Shown: piece by piece, positions 1 to 7,303 of the stretch
Numbering within the stretch: position 1 is the stretch's first letter
How the letters are laid out: each line of letters begins with the position of its first letter
Source: Acidobacteriota bacterium
GTDB lineage: Bacteria; Actinomycetota; Acidimicrobiia; Acidimicrobiales; UBA8190
Direction of reading: 5' to 3'
Length of the DNA stretch: 13,795 bases
Assembly (NCBI GenBank): GCA_028872975.1
Contig: JAGWNV010000041.1
Coordinates: forward strand, 1 to 13,795
Made by a program: the position numbers and the translations under genes
The notes under the pieces: model-generated
Told to the model about the DNA's origin: nothing
Seen by the model: only the letters and a program-made list of their open reading frames with translations
Database searches by the model: none

Positions 1-244
1 GGCTCTTCCTCGCATGACCGGTGGAACCCCGAGGAGCGGTCCGTGGGAGCCGGCGACGGGGTCGTCGGGACGCGTCACCCCGGGTTGCGCCTCCGTCCGA
101 GCGGCTCCGGTCGTGGCGTCGGACCGCTCTTCCCCGCCCCGCAGCAGGGCCGGGGCCAGGCTACAGTGAGCGCTCGGACCCGTACCGGGGCGGTCGGACG
201 GGCGCGGCCGTGAGCCGCGGTCGGCAGCCGGGAGGGGGGGATCG
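1..244. other. Leader region without a confident gene
   Basis: I see no convincing coding sequence here. Open frames exist on both strands but are arginine-, proline- and glycine-rich, as expected of noncoding GC-rich DNA. The minus strand has possible starts near the left edge (a CAT at 13-15), so the 5' end of a divergent gene outside the window cannot be excluded. A 9-bp inverted repeat, GAGCGGTCC at 34-42 and GGACCGCTC at 121-129, has arms 78 bp apart. The word GCTCTTCC occurs at 2-9 and 126-133. The right part is probably the promoter and leader of the transporter operon. Confidence 0.5.
162..167 (+). promoter_or_regulatory. Possible -10 box of the transporter operon
   Basis: TACAGT fits the TAnnnT pattern of actinobacterial -10 elements and lies 77 bp before the binding-protein start, in a region otherwise almost devoid of A and T. 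No good -35 hexamer lies at the proper distance, so this is a weak call. Confidence 0.25.
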
Positions 245-1528
245 ATGGCGCTGAAGGCCCGAGTGGTGTTGGCCTGTCTCGCCCTGGGGGCGGTCGCCAC
301 GGGATGCACCAACGCCAAGGTGCACACGAGTTCGGGCGGTACCACCGACCCCGGTGTGACCTCGTCGTCGATCACCGTCGGCTCCCTCGCCAACATCACG
401 GGGATCCTCTCCTCGGACTTCGCCCCCATCACCGCCGGGGTGAAGGCCTACTTCTCCGTGGTCAACGCCCAGGGCGGCGTCAACGGACGCAAGCTCGACC
501 TCGCCTACCAGAAGGACGACCAGGGCAACCCCACCACCGACGTCAGCGTGGCCCAGCAGCTCGTCGAGCAGGACCACGTCTTCGCCGTCGTCGGAGTCGG
601 GACACCGTTCTTCGGATCCGCCAAGTACCTCGCCCAGCAGGGGGTCCCCACCTTCGGGTACCAGGTGAGCGCCGACTGGGAGGACGGGCCGAGCCTGTTC
701 GGGACCTACGGCTCCTTCCTCGACTACTCGAAGGGGGTCATGTCCGACGCCTACGTGGCCGAGCAGCTGCACGCCGCCTCGGTCGGATTCGTCGCCTACG
801 GGGTGCCCCAGTCGGCGGCCGCCTGCCAGGCGGCGATCCAGGGCTTCGCCAGCTTCGGGATCCCGGTGTCCTTCCAGGACCTGTCCTTCGGCTACGGCGC
901 CGATCCCACCGGTGACGTGCTGCAGATGAAGAGCCACCACGTCGACGCCCTCTTCACCTGTCTTGACATCTCGGGGAACATCGCCTTCACCCGGGCCCTC
1001 AGCCAGAACGGGCTGAGCCTCCACCAGGTCTGGCTCAACGGCTACGACCGGAGCACCCTGCAGACCTACGGGTCCCTGATGGACGGCGTGATCCTCGAGG
1101 TCCAACACGTGCCCTTCGAGGCCGCCGACGCATTCCCGAGCGCCTACCCGGGGATGCTGACCTACATCCAGGAGATGCAGAAGTACCAGCCCAAGGACAC
1201 ATACCAGGAAGTGGCCCTCGAGGGATGGATCGACGCCGCCACTTTCGTGGCGGGGCTGCGGGCGGTGGGGAGGAACCTCACCCAGGCCAAGCTGGTGGCG
1301 GCCGTCAACCAGATGACCGATTTCACCGGCGGCGGGCTCATGCCGCCGCTCGACTGGACGACCTCGCACGGGGACACCGGGAAGGGCCCCTGGTGCAACG
1401 CCTACGTGCAGGTCCAGAACGGCAAGTTCGTCCCCGAGTTCGTCCAGAACGGGGACTCGGTGTTCGTCTGCTTCACGACCGGAAGCTTCAGTCCCGTGCC
1501 ATCCCTGCCGGGGACGCCGGGCGGCTGA
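245..1528 (+). CDS. HAAT-family ABC transporter substrate-binding lipoprotein
   Basis: This 427-residue protein is the extracytoplasmic receptor of a Liv-type importer. Residues 1-20 form a lipoprotein signal: basic K4 and R6, a hydrophobic stretch, then a lipobox ending A-T-G followed by C21, the expected lipidated cysteine. After a Ser/Thr/Gly-rich linker, the body reads as a type I periplasmic binding fold: an ITVGSLANITG-like first strand, NAQGGVNGRKL, a DDQGNP segment, then QQLVEQDHVFAVVGVG. This is the usual order in Leu/Ile/Val-, amide- and urea-binding proteins. Several further cysteines in the mature part could form disulfides. The ATG follows a very G-rich Shine-Dalgarno (231-240). 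The permease begins 10 bp downstream. The ligand cannot be read from sequence. The neighbouring CoA-ester genes suggest a carboxylic acid or related carbon source rather than necessarily an amino acid. Confidence 0.93.
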   Translation: MALKARVVLACLALGAVATGCTNAKVHTSSGGTTDPGVTSSSITVGSLANITGILSSDFAPITAGVKAYFSVVNAQGGVNGRKLDLAYQKDDQGNPTTDVSVAQQLVEQDHVFAVVGVGTPFFGSAKYLAQQGVPTFGYQVSADWEDGPSLFGTYGSFLDYSKGVMSDAYVAEQLHAASVGFVAYGVPQSAAACQAAIQGFASFGIPVSFQDLSFGYGADPTGDVLQMKSHHVDALFTCLDISGNIAFTRALSQNGLSLHQVWLNGYDRSTLQTYGSLMDGVILEVQHVPFEAADAFPSAYPGMLTYIQEMQKYQPKDTYQEVALEGWIDAATFVAGLRAVGRNLTQAKLVAAVNQMTDFTGGGLMPPLDWTTSHGDTGKGPWCNAYVQVQNGKFVPEFVQNGDSVFVCFTTGSFSPVPSLPGTPGG

Positions 1529-1538
1529 CGCCAGCGCC

Positions 1539-3626
1539 GTGAGCACCCTCCTCGGCTACGTCCTGCCCGGGATCCCCTACGGGTGCGACTTCGCCCTCAT
1601 GGCGGTGGGGCTCGTCATCACCTTCCGGACGACGGGCGTCTTCAACCTCGCCTTCGGCGCCCAGGCCTTCGGCGCCGCCTTCGTCTTCGACCTCCTCGTC
1701 CGCAGCGAAGGGCTGCCGGTGTGGGCCGCCTTCGTCCTCTCGGTGCTCCTCCTGTCGCCGGCGGTGGGACTCGTGCTGGATCGCTTCCTGTTCAGCCGGA
1801 TCGCCACGACCAACATGACGGCGAAGATCGTCTCCTCGGTGGGCCTCCTCATCGCCATCCCGCAGCTCCTGCCGATCCTCTTCGGGGGCAGCCCCCGGGA
1901 GAACCCGCCCAGCCTGTGGCTCGACCAGGCCCACGTGGAGTTCCGGCTCTTCGGGACGGCCGTGAACGGCAGCGAGGTGTCGACCACGGTCATCACCCTC
2001 GGGGCCGTCGCCGCCCTGCTCCTCTTCCTCCGGCTGAGCCCCGCAGGCCTCGAGATGCGGGCCGTCGTCGAGAGCCGGCGCCTGGCTCAGCTCCAGGGGA
2101 TCGACTCCGGGAAGGTGGCCGCCTCGGCCTGGGCCCTCTCGAGCGTCATGGCCGGGCTGGCCGGCGTGCTGCTCCTGCCCCTCTCGAACGTCCTCAACCC
2201 GACCAACCCGCTCCAGTTCACCGGGCTCCTCGTGGCCGGTCTCACGGCCGCCGCCCTGGCCCGGATGCGGTCGATCGGGGTCGCCTTCGGGGCCGCCATC
2301 GGCCTGGGCGTGGCCCAGGAGGTGCTCGAGCTCTACTTCCCCAACGGGGCGCTCCACACCGCCTCGGTCAACGCCTTCCCCTTCATCGTGTTGGTGGGCA
2401 CCCTGGTCGGGTCGAAGTCCCTCCGGTCGCTCGGGTTCCGGGCCGACCCCATGGCGGGAGTCGACCCGCCGCCACCCCCGCCGTCGGTGTCCATCCGCGA
2501 CCCCCGGCTCGACGTGCCGATGAAGTGGGGGTTCCGGGCCCTCATCGTCGCCTTCGTGGTCTCCGGCCTCACCTGGGTACCCGGTTACTGGGTGACCCCG
2601 CTCGACGCCGGTCTCGTCTACTCCACGATCTTCCTGTCGGTGACCCTCATCACGGGGGCGAGCGGCCAGCTCTCGCTGTGCCAGGCCAGCTTCGCCGGAG
2701 TCGGGGCCTTCGCCGCCGGCCAGCTGGCCGCCCACTTCGGGCTGCCGGTGCTCCTGGGCGCGGTGGTGGGTGGGCTCATGGCCGCTGTCCTCGGTGCCGT
2801 CCTGGCGCTCCTCGCCGCCCGGATCTCCGGACTCATCCTGACCCTGCTCACCCTGGCCTTCGCCCTCATGGCCGACACCTTCCTGTTCCAGTACTCCTGG
2901 TCGGGCGGGAGCGGCACGGGGGTCTCGGTGCCCCGGCCGGTGATGGGGTCGATCGACTTCACCTCGAACCGGGCCTTCCTCGTGCTCGCTCTCGTCGTCC
3001 TCCTCCTCTGCATCCTCCTCGTGGCCCTCGTCCAGCGCGGGACGACGGGCCGGTTCCTCGCCGCCATGCGGGGCAGCGAGCCGGGCGCGGCGAGCCTCGG
3101 CATCAATCTCCTGCGCGCCCGGGTGACCGTCTTCGCCATGTCGGCCGGGATCGCCGGGGTCGGCGGTGCGATGTTCGGCTCCCTCTACTCGCCGGTGTCT
3201 GCGGACAGCTTCGTCTACGAGATCTCCCTCGCATTCGTCGTCGTGGTCATCACGACCGGCTCCCGGCGGATCGAGGGTGCGGTCCAGGCGGGGATGTCAT
3301 TCGCCATCATCCAGTTCCTCTTCACCTACGCCCCGTCGCGTTTCCAGGGACTCACCCCGATCCTCTTCGCCTTCGGTGCCCTCAACTACGCCCAGCATCC
3401 CGAGGGGATGGTCGAGTACCAGAAGTCGAGATGGATGATGCGGGTGAGCCGGTTGCTGGCGAGGGTGGACGGCCGGCGGGGAACGGCGCCGACGGCACTG
3501 GCCGCAGGGGCAGCCGGCAACGGGATGGCCGGTGGCGTGGTCGGTGGCTCGGCGCCGAACGGGGCGCCCGGGCTGGCGGGAAGCCCGGTGGGGCTCTCGA
3601 GCGGGGTCGTCTCCCCTCGTGGCTGA
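1539..3626 (+). CDS. Fused LivH-LivM ABC transporter permease
   Basis: This 695-residue membrane protein combines the two permeases that are usually separate. Residues 1 to about 300 are LivH-like: hydrophobic helices, an early VFNLAFGAQAFGA motif, and the cytoplasmic loop GLEMRAVVESRRLAQLQGI followed by SSVMAGLAGVL, which contacts the ATPase. A proline-rich linker (P310-P315) joins this to a LivM-like half starting near M328. Its hallmarks are ITGASGQLSLCQASFAGVG and a second ATPase-contact loop, GRFLAAMRGSEPGAASLGI. A Gly/Ala/Pro-rich tail of roughly 45 residues (about 645-695) follows the last helices and looks disordered. The GTG start lies 10 bp after the binding-protein stop, with no strong Shine-Dalgarno. 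The gene overlaps the next one by 8 bp. Function as a heterodimer-equivalent pore is inferred from the family. Confidence 0.92.
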   Translation: MSTLLGYVLPGIPYGCDFALMAVGLVITFRTTGVFNLAFGAQAFGAAFVFDLLVRSEGLPVWAAFVLSVLLLSPAVGLVLDRFLFSRIATTNMTAKIVSSVGLLIAIPQLLPILFGGSPRENPPSLWLDQAHVEFRLFGTAVNGSEVSTTVITLGAVAALLLFLRLSPAGLEMRAVVESRRLAQLQGIDSGKVAASAWALSSVMAGLAGVLLLPLSNVLNPTNPLQFTGLLVAGLTAAALARMRSIGVAFGAAIGLGVAQEVLELYFPNGALHTASVNAFPFIVLVGTLVGSKSLRSLGFRADPMAGVDPPPPPPSVSIRDPRLDVPMKWGFRALIVAFVVSGLTWVPGYWVTPLDAGLVYSTIFLSVTLITGASGQLSLCQASFAGVGAFAAGQLAAHFGLPVLLGAVVGGLMAAVLGAVLALLAARISGLILTLLTLAFALMADTFLFQYSWSGGSGTGVSVPRPVMGSIDFTSNRAFLVLALVVLLLCILLVALVQRGTTGRFLAAMRGSEPGAASLGINLLRARVTVFAMSAGIAGVGGAMFGSLYSPVSADSFVYEISLAFVVVVITTGSRRIEGAVQAGMSFAIIQFLFTYAPSRFQGLTPILFAFGALNYAQHPEGMVEYQKSRWMMRVSRLLARVDGRRGTAPTALAAGAAGNGMAGGVVGGSAPNGAPGLAGSPVGLSSGVVSPRG

Positions 3627-4380
3627 CATTCTCCGCATCTCGGAGGTGTCGGTCCGCTTCGGCGGCATCCAGGCCCTCGACCACGTGTCGCTCTCCGTGG
3701 CGCCCGGGGAGGCGGTCGGTCTCGTCGGACCCAACGGCGCCGGGAAGACCACCCTCTTCGACTGCATCAGCGGCAGGCGGCGCCCCTCGGGAGGCTCGGT
3801 CACCTTCGACGGGCGGTCCATCGACGGGGTGCCCGGCTACAAGCGGGCCCGGCTCGGCATCGGCCGCACATTCCAGCGCCTCGAGGTCTTCCCCGAGCTG
3901 ACCGTCCGTGAGCACATCATCGTGGCCGAACGGGCCCATCGGGGGGTCGGGGCTCTCTGGCGGGACCTGCTCAACCTGTCCCGGGTGCGACCCGAGGAGC
4001 AGGAGAGGGTCGACGCCATCCTCGACCTCGTCGGACTGGACCACCTCGCCGACGTGCCGGTGGCGGCCCTCGGGCTCGGCACCTGTCGGCTCGTCGAGCT
4101 GGGCCGGGCCCTGGCGTGCGAGCCGAAGCTCCTCCTGGCCGACGAGCCGAGCTCGGGGCTCGATCACAACGAGACCGACTCCCTCGCCATGGTGCTCCGG
4201 GTCGTCCAGCGGGAACGGGCCATGGCCGTCCTCCTGGTCGAGCACGACCTGCAGATGGTGGCCAAGAGCGTCGACCGGATCGTCGTGCTCGACATCGGCA
4301 AGGTGATCGCCGAAGGGCGCTTCGACGAGGTCCTCGCCCAGCCCGGCGTCCGCGAGGCCTACCTCGGAGCCGGCGCGTGA
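3619..4380 (+). CDS. LivG-like ABC transporter ATPase
   Basis: This 253-residue ATP-binding subunit would drive the LivH-LivM permease from the cytoplasmic face. Walker A is GPNGAGKTT (37-45), Walker B is KLLLADEP with D175 and E176, and the H-loop is LLVEHD with H209. The C-terminal EAYLGAG ending is typical of LivG. The signature motif is unusual: where LSGGQ is expected the protein has LGLGT (151-155) followed by CRLVELGRAL. Similar LPLGT-type signatures occur, from memory, in actinobacterial relatives. The GTG at 3619 is chosen because family homology begins immediately after it (ILRISEVSVRFGG). An upstream in-frame ATG at 3532 would add 29 arginine-rich residues and overlap the permease by 95 bp. 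The next gene overlaps by 4 bp, implying translational coupling. Confidence 0.92.
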   Translation: MADILRISEVSVRFGGIQALDHVSLSVAPGEAVGLVGPNGAGKTTLFDCISGRRRPSGGSVTFDGRSIDGVPGYKRARLGIGRTFQRLEVFPELTVREHIIVAERAHRGVGALWRDLLNLSRVRPEEQERVDAILDLVGLDHLADVPVAALGLGTCRLVELGRALACEPKLLLADEPSSGLDHNETDSLAMVLRVVQRERAMAVLLVEHDLQMVAKSVDRIVVLDIGKVIAEGRFDEVLAQPGVREAYLGAGA

Positions 4381-5183
4381 ACATCTGGGACCCAGAGCCG
4401 CATGCGCCCCCGCCTCCACCACCGGCGCCCCAGGCACAACCAGGGTCACGGGCGCCGGAGGGGGCGGCGGCACTCGAACTCCGGTCCGTGAACGCCTCGT
4501 ACAGCACGTACCGGGCGCTGTTCGACGTGTCCTTCAGCGTGCCGGCGGGGACCATCGTGGCCCTGCTCGGGGCCAACGGCGCCGGCAAGTCGACCGTGGC
4601 GCGGGTCGCCACCGGGCTCGTGGCGGCGACGAGCGGGAAGGTCCTCGTGGGGGGCCGGGACGTCACGAGGACCGCCGCCCACCGGATCGCCCGGATGGGG
4701 GTCTTCCACGTGCCCGAGGGCAGGGGGGTGTTCGCCGACCTCGACGTCGAGGAGAACCTCCGCCTGGCCCTGCGCCGCCGTGTCGGTGCCCGGCACCTCG
4801 CCGAGGCGATGGAGCGGGCCTACACCACCTTCCCGGTGCTGGCGGCCCGCCGGCACCAGCAGGCGGGGACGCTGTCGGGCGGCGAGCAGCGGATCCTGTC
4901 GCTGGCGGGCGTCCTCGAGGCCGCCCCCAAGCTCGTCATCGCCGACGAGCTGTCCCTCGGCCTGGCGCCGGTCATCGTCGACGGCGTCTACGAAGGGCTC
5001 AAGGCCATCCACGCCCGGGGCGCGGCGCTGCTCGTCGTCGAGCAACAAGTGGACCGGGCCCTCTCCCTCGCCACCCACGCCGTGCTCCTGGCCCGGGGGG
5101 CCGTGCACTGGCAGGGGCCGCCCCAGCAGGCTCGCGCCGAGATGGAGGAGCTGTTGGCCGCCGGGTACGCTCCGCCGGTCTGA
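4377..5183 (+). CDS. LivF-like ABC transporter ATPase
   Basis: This 268-residue second ATPase pairs with the LivG-like subunit. Walker A is GANGAGKST (65-73), the signature LSGGE is at 166-170, Walker B is KLVIADE with D190 and E191 followed by LSLGLAP, and the H-loop position holds glutamine (VVEQQ, Q223), which is normal for LivF. The LGLAP motif and the HVPEGRGVFADLDVEENL segment are LivF hallmarks. The GTG start overlaps the previous stop in a GTGA. An oddity is the N-terminal extension of about 30 residues with six consecutive prolines (11-16) before the first ABC strand (LELRSVNASY). The proline of the usual DEP is leucine here (DEL), which I believe is common in actinobacterial LivF. 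It ends 26 bp before the dehydrogenase gene. Confidence 0.92.
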   Translation: MNIWDPEPHAPPPPPPAPQAQPGSRAPEGAAALELRSVNASYSTYRALFDVSFSVPAGTIVALLGANGAGKSTVARVATGLVAATSGKVLVGGRDVTRTAAHRIARMGVFHVPEGRGVFADLDVEENLRLALRRRVGARHLAEAMERAYTTFPVLAARRHQQAGTLSGGEQRILSLAGVLEAAPKLVIADELSLGLAPVIVDGVYEGLKAIHARGAALLVVEQQVDRALSLATHAVLLARGAVHWQGPPQQARAEMEELLAAGYAPPV

Positions 5184-5197
5184 CGGCGGGCGGAGAC

Positions 5198-5204
5198 GAG
5201 GAGG
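5198..5204 (+). promoter_or_regulatory. Strong Shine-Dalgarno of the dehydrogenase gene
   Basis: GAGGAGG lies 5 nt before the ATG at 5210 and fixes that start. It is the best ribosome binding site of the plus-strand transporter operon, which suggests the dehydrogenase is translated independently of the coupled ATPase genes. Confidence 0.75.
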
Positions 5205-5209
5205 CGGAC

Positions 5210-6103
5210 ATGGGGCTGCTCGAGGGCAGAGTGGCGGTGGTCACCGGCGCGGGCCGGGGGATCGGGCGGGAGATCGCCCTCTGTCTCGCCTCGGAGGGCG
5301 CGGCGGTGATCGTGAACGACCTCGGCGCCTCACTCGACGGGGCGGGCACGGCCGAGGACCCCGCTGCCGAGACCTGCGGGGTCATCGAGAAGGCGGGCGG
5401 CCGGGCTGAGCCCAATTACGAATCCGTGTCGGACTTCGCCGGCGCCGGGAGGATCGTCGGTCAGGCCCTGTCCAGCTTCGGCAGGATCGACATCCTCGTG
5501 AACAACGCCGGGATCGTCCGGGACCGGACGCTGCTCAAGATGGAGGAGGGCGACTACGACGCCGTCGTCGCCGTCCACCAGAAGGGCACCTTCAACACCA
5601 CCCGGCATGCCGCGCCCCACATGAAGGAGGCCGGCTACGGGCGGATCGTGAACATCACCTCGTCGGCCGGGCTCCGGGGGAACTTCGGGCAGACGAACTA
5701 CGGAGCGGCCAAGGCCGCCATCATGGGCATGACCTTCGTCTGGGCCCTCGAGCTCGGCCGGTACGGGATCACGGTCAACGCCGTGGCGCCGGCAGGGCTC
5801 ACCAGGATGACCGAGAACCTCTTCGGCGACGGGGAGGCCCCCCCGGACCAGGACCCGGCCCTCAACGCCCCGCTCGTCGCCTTCCTCGCCTCCGAAGAGG
5901 CCGCCTACGTGAACGGCCAGGTGCTCGGGCGGACCGGCTTCGCCTACACCATCTTCCAGTCGCCCCGGCAGGTGGCCGGCATGTGGCGGGAGGGGGGCTG
6001 GAGCCCTTCGGAGGTGGCGGCCCACTTCCACGAGGTGCTCGGCCAGCATCTCCAGCCCGTCGGCATGCCCGCCCATCCTCTCTTGGGGAAGAAGGAGAGC
6101 TGA
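5210..6103 (+). CDS. Short-chain dehydrogenase, MFE-2-like 3-hydroxyacyl-CoA dehydrogenase
   Basis: This 297-residue classical short-chain dehydrogenase has the dinucleotide motif TGAGRGIG (12-19) and an acidic D37 after the second strand (VNDLG), which favours NAD(H). It also has NNAG (98-101) and the catalytic set S151, Y164 and K168 (YGAAK). The VNDLGAS segment with its long insertion and the LRGNFGQTNYGAAK stretch resemble the dehydrogenase domain of peroxisomal multifunctional enzyme type 2 and its actinobacterial stand-alone relatives. These oxidise (3R)-hydroxyacyl-CoA or related hydroxy groups. The C-terminal tail (about 240-297) resembles those proteins too. The gene ends the transporter operon and is convergent with the SCP-x thiolase gene 30 bp away. 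A role in beta-oxidation of the imported compound is inferred. The exact substrate and cofactor are unproven. Confidence 0.88.
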   Translation: MGLLEGRVAVVTGAGRGIGREIALCLASEGAAVIVNDLGASLDGAGTAEDPAAETCGVIEKAGGRAEPNYESVSDFAGAGRIVGQALSSFGRIDILVNNAGIVRDRTLLKMEEGDYDAVVAVHQKGTFNTTRHAAPHMKEAGYGRIVNITSSAGLRGNFGQTNYGAAKAAIMGMTFVWALELGRYGITVNAVAPAGLTRMTENLFGDGEAPPDQDPALNAPLVAFLASEEAAYVNGQVLGRTGFAYTIFQSPRQVAGMWREGGWSPSEVAAHFHEVLGQHLQPVGMPAHPLLGKKES

Positions 6104-6111
6104 CCCTCTCC
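6094..6111. terminator. Weak hairpin at the convergent gene ends
   Basis: GGAGAG (6094-6099) and CTCTCC (6106-6111) could form a 6-bp stem with a 6-nt loop spanning the dehydrogenase stop codon. No T-tract follows on either strand, so this is at best a weak bidirectional terminator between two convergent operons. Confidence 0.25.
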
Positions 6112-6133
6112 GGAGCCGCCGCGGGCCGGGAGC

Positions 6134-7303
6134 TCAGCGGTTGCGGGTGAGGATGTTCACGACCGACACCCCCGAGCCCCGGCCGCCCACGTTGTGCTGG
6201 AGGGCGATCCCGTTGCGGACGGCGACCTGACGCTCGCCCGCCTCCTCCCGGAGCTGCCAGAAGCACTCGGTGATCTGTGCCAGCCCGGTGGCGCCGATGG
6301 GATGGCCCTTGGCCAGGAGTCCTCCCGAGGGGTTCACCGGGATCCGTCCGTCGAGCGCGGTCTCGCCCTCGAGCGAGGCCGGGCCGCCCTTTCCCTTCTC
6401 CACGAACCCGAGATCCTCGATGTCGAGGATCTCGGTGATGGTGAAGCAGTCGTGGACCTCGGCCATGTCGACGTCGGCGGGCCCGATGCCGGCCATCTCG
6501 TAGGCCCGGGACGAGGCGAGGGTGGTGGCGGGGAGCCCCACGTAGGTCGACTTCTCGTGGAGGTAGGGATGGTCGGTGGCGACCCCGAAGCCGGCCACGT
6601 AGACGGGCCTGTCGGTGAACTCGCCGGCCCGGTCGGCGGAGGTGAGGATGACGGCGGCGGCGCCGTCGGTCTGGGGGCAGCAGTCGAGGAGCCGGAGGGG
6701 GCTGCAGACGAGGGGGGAGGCGAGGACCTGCTCGATGGTCACCTCGCTCTGGAAGTGGGCGTAGGGATCGAGACAGCCGTTGTGGTGGTTCTTCACGGCC
6801 ACCGAGGCGAGCATCTCCGGCGTCGTCCCGAACTCGTGCATGTGGCGGGTGGCGAAGGGGGCGAAGAGGACCGGCGCCGTCTCGCCCCGGTTGTAGAGGG
6901 GATGGCCGGCGGCGGCCCGGGCCAGCAGCCCCTCCTGGGTGGACTTGTCCCGCATCTTCTCGACGCCGATGACGAGGACGACGTCGTGGACGCCGCTGGC
7001 CACGACCATGGCGCCGATCCGGAAGGCGTCGGACCCGCTCGGGCAGGCGTTCTCCACCCGGGTGCAGGGGATGCCTGACAACCCGATGGCGCTCGGGACG
7101 GTGTTGCCGCCGATCCCCTCCTGACCCCAGAGCGATCCCCGCTGGGTGGCCACGATGGCGGCGTCGATCTCGGGGGCGCCCCGGTCGACGCCGGCGAGGG
7201 CCGCCGAGTAGGCGCCGGCGGCCATCTGCTCGTAGCTCTGGTCGAAGAGCTCGCCCATCTTTATGAGCCCCGCTCCGACCACGGCCACCTTGTTCCAGCT
7301 CAC
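6134..7303 (-). CDS. SCP-x-type thiolase
   Basis: This 389-residue member of the SCP-x/SCP-2 thiolase branch would catalyse thiolytic cleavage, condensation or retro-aldol cleavage of acyl-CoA esters. The nucleophile is C87 in ENACPSG. The second catalytic block is KGHPIGATG with H334. In place of the C-terminal cysteine of classical thiolases it has LQHNVGG with H370, the SCP-x pattern. The HDCFTITEI motif is also typical of this branch. The GTG start overlaps the upstream stop (GTGA) and is served by AGGAGG at 7311-7316, 7 nt away. The DUF35-containing partner directly upstream suggests complex formation, as known for Ltp2-type aldolases with DUF35 proteins and for the archaeal thiolase/HMG-CoA synthase/DUF35 complex. 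Whether it acts as thiolase or aldolase cannot be decided from sequence. Confidence 0.9.
   Translation of the reverse strand: MSWNKVAVVGAGLIKMGELFDQSYEQMAAGAYSAALAGVDRGAPEIDAAIVATQRGSLWGQEGIGGNTVPSAIGLSGIPCTRVENACPSGSDAFRIGAMVVASGVHDVVLVIGVEKMRDKSTQEGLLARAAAGHPLYNRGETAPVLFAPFATRHMHEFGTTPEMLASVAVKNHHNGCLDPYAHFQSEVTIEQVLASPLVCSPLRLLDCCPQTDGAAAVILTSADRAGEFTDRPVYVAGFGVATDHPYLHEKSTYVGLPATTLASSRAYEMAGIGPADVDMAEVHDCFTITEILDIEDLGFVEKGKGGPASLEGETALDGRIPVNPSGGLLAKGHPIGATGLAQITECFWQLREEAGERQVAVRNGIALQHNVGGRGSGVSVVNILTRNR

Noticed and set aside
21..254. A 77-codon plus-strand frame in the leader
   Set aside because: Arg/Gly/Pro-rich with no motif, and it would run into the Shine-Dalgarno and start of the binding-protein gene.
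161..1546. A 461-codon minus-strand frame antisense to the binding-protein gene
   Set aside because: It lacks recognisable motifs, is rich in Val, Gly, Glu and His as expected of an antisense reading, and the plus-strand gene has a clear signal peptide and fold.
1583..3901. A 772-codon plus-strand frame overlapping the permease
   Set aside because: Arg- and Pro-rich out-of-frame reading with no hydrophobic pattern; the overlapping fused permease is unambiguous.
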